A stretch of DNA of 23,304 nt from an uncultured Christensenella sp. (GTDB taxonomy: Bacteria > Bacillota > Clostridia > Christensenellales > Borkfalkiaceae), in assembly GCA_910578765.1 (NCBI GenBank), contig CAJTRW010000028.1:1-23304 (forward strand), written 5' to 3'. The position numbers and the translations under genes were made by a program. The notes below the pieces were generated by a model that was not told where the DNA came from, did no database searches, and saw nothing but the letters and a program-made list of their open reading frames with translations. Of this stretch, positions 22,898-23,304 are shown piece after piece (positions within the stretch are counted from its first letter, which is position 1; each line of letters starts with the position of its first letter).

Positions 22898-23304
22898 GAG
22901 ATGGCGGAGTGGCAAGCACCTTGTGCTTCGGTACGACGAACGCTGCGCGCCCGCCCACTCTCTGACTTGTTTCATTAAAATTGCAGAGATGGCGGAGTGG
23001 CAAGCACCTTGTGCTTCGGTACGACGAACGCTGCGCGCCCGCCCACTCTCTGACTTGTTTCATTAAAATTGCAGAGATGGCGGAGTGGCAAGCACCTTGT
23101 GCTTCGGTACGACGAACGCTGCGCGCCCGCCCACTCTCTGACTTGTTTCATTAAAATTGCAGAGATGGCGGAGTGGCAAGCACCTTGTGCTTCGGTACGA
23201 CGAACGCTGCGCGCCCGCCCACTCTCTGACTTGTTTCATTAAAATTGCAGAGATGGCGGAGTGGCAAGCACCTTGTGCTTCGGTACGACGAACGCTGCGC
23301 GCCC
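22898..23304 (+). repeat. 88-bp perfect tandem repeat array, cut by the window end
   Basis: Four complete copies (22898-22985, 22986-23073, 23074-23161, 23162-23249) and the first 55 bases of a fifth (23250-23304) are identical by eye. Each unit has a 68-base GC-rich core (44 G/C by my count) and a 20-base AT-rich linker. The core can fold: CAGAGA pairs with TCTCTG, TGG-CGG with CCG-C-CCA, and inside is a hairpin AAGCAC-CTT-GTGCTT. The bases TGGCGGAGTGG, and the GCACC that follows, resemble the D-arm side of bacterial tRNA-Ser, but no T-arm or CCA is present. 88 is not a multiple of 3 and there are no variable spacers, so neither a coding repeat nor CRISPR fits. Strand is arbitrary. Function is unknown. 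Confidence 0.93.

Noticed and set aside
22898..22985. A functional tRNA-Ser gene cluster
   Set aside because: Only the 5' portion resembles tRNA-Ser. On neither strand is there a T-arm with GTTCGA, a proper anticodon arm or a CCA end.
22872..23066. Open frames across the 88-bp array (about 64 residues)
   Set aside because: 88 is not divisible by 3, so each repeat is read in a shifting frame; the protein is not repeated as such and no ribosome binding site precedes it.
22898..23304. CRISPR array
   Set aside because: The linkers are identical in every copy and the period is constant with no unique spacers; no cas genes are present.

Overview
The window looks like a chromosomal segment of a low-GC, Gram-positive-type anaerobe of the class Clostridia; I cannot name the genus. 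The evidence is the mraZ-led cell-division/wall cluster, spoVG, a MurE with the DNPR motif of meso-diaminopimelate-adding enzymes, consensus SigA-type promoters with 17-bp spacers, GGAGG-type ribosome binding sites, and a glutamate dehydrogenase of the anaerobe type. Almost every gene is on the minus strand; spoVG and rpsT are the exceptions.

Layout, left to right. Positions 1-57 are AT-rich with no gene seen. spoVG (+) converges on ftsZ (-) across a shared hairpin terminator (438-475). The dcw cluster (491-13821, all minus) reads in transcription order: mraZ, rsmH, an ftsL-like gene, a spoVD/pbpB-type transpeptidase, murE, mraY, murD, ftsW, murA, ftsQ/divIB; then a strong terminator; then a new consensus promoter driving a reduced ftsA and ftsZ. 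murF, murG and murC are absent, and murA sits where murG is usual. murI lies just upstream, divergent from rpsT. Next come a small DUF1292-like gene, a small lipoprotein, tRNA-Arg(CCU), and a tetR-ABC ATPase-FtsX-type permease operon under a 42-bp perfect palindrome. After that are proA, gdhA with an inverted repeat around its promoter, and an amidohydrolase co-translated with a TfoX N-terminal-domain protein. The window ends inside an array of identical 88-bp tandem repeats (22898-23304).

How it fits together: the dcw genes make and polymerise peptidoglycan precursors (MurI, MurA, MurD, MurE, MraY, then FtsW with the class B PBP) and build the division machine (FtsZ, FtsA-like, FtsQ, FtsL-like). 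MraZ probably autoregulates through paired GTGGT boxes overlapping its own -35. The remainder is glutamate metabolism, a regulated ABC exporter-type module and housekeeping.

Most notable: (1) the 88-bp array, a GC-rich foldable core plus AT-rich linker with a 5' portion resembling tRNA-Ser; (2) a probable AUC start codon for the division transpeptidase; (3) a ProA with Gly in place of the catalytic Cys; (4) an FtsA with a degenerate nucleotide loop and no membrane-targeting tail; (5) the terminator/promoter split of ftsAZ from the rest of the cluster; (6) the long palindromic operator in front of tetR. The only stretch over 300 bases without a gene is 22727-23304, which holds two promoter-like signals, a hairpin and the array.
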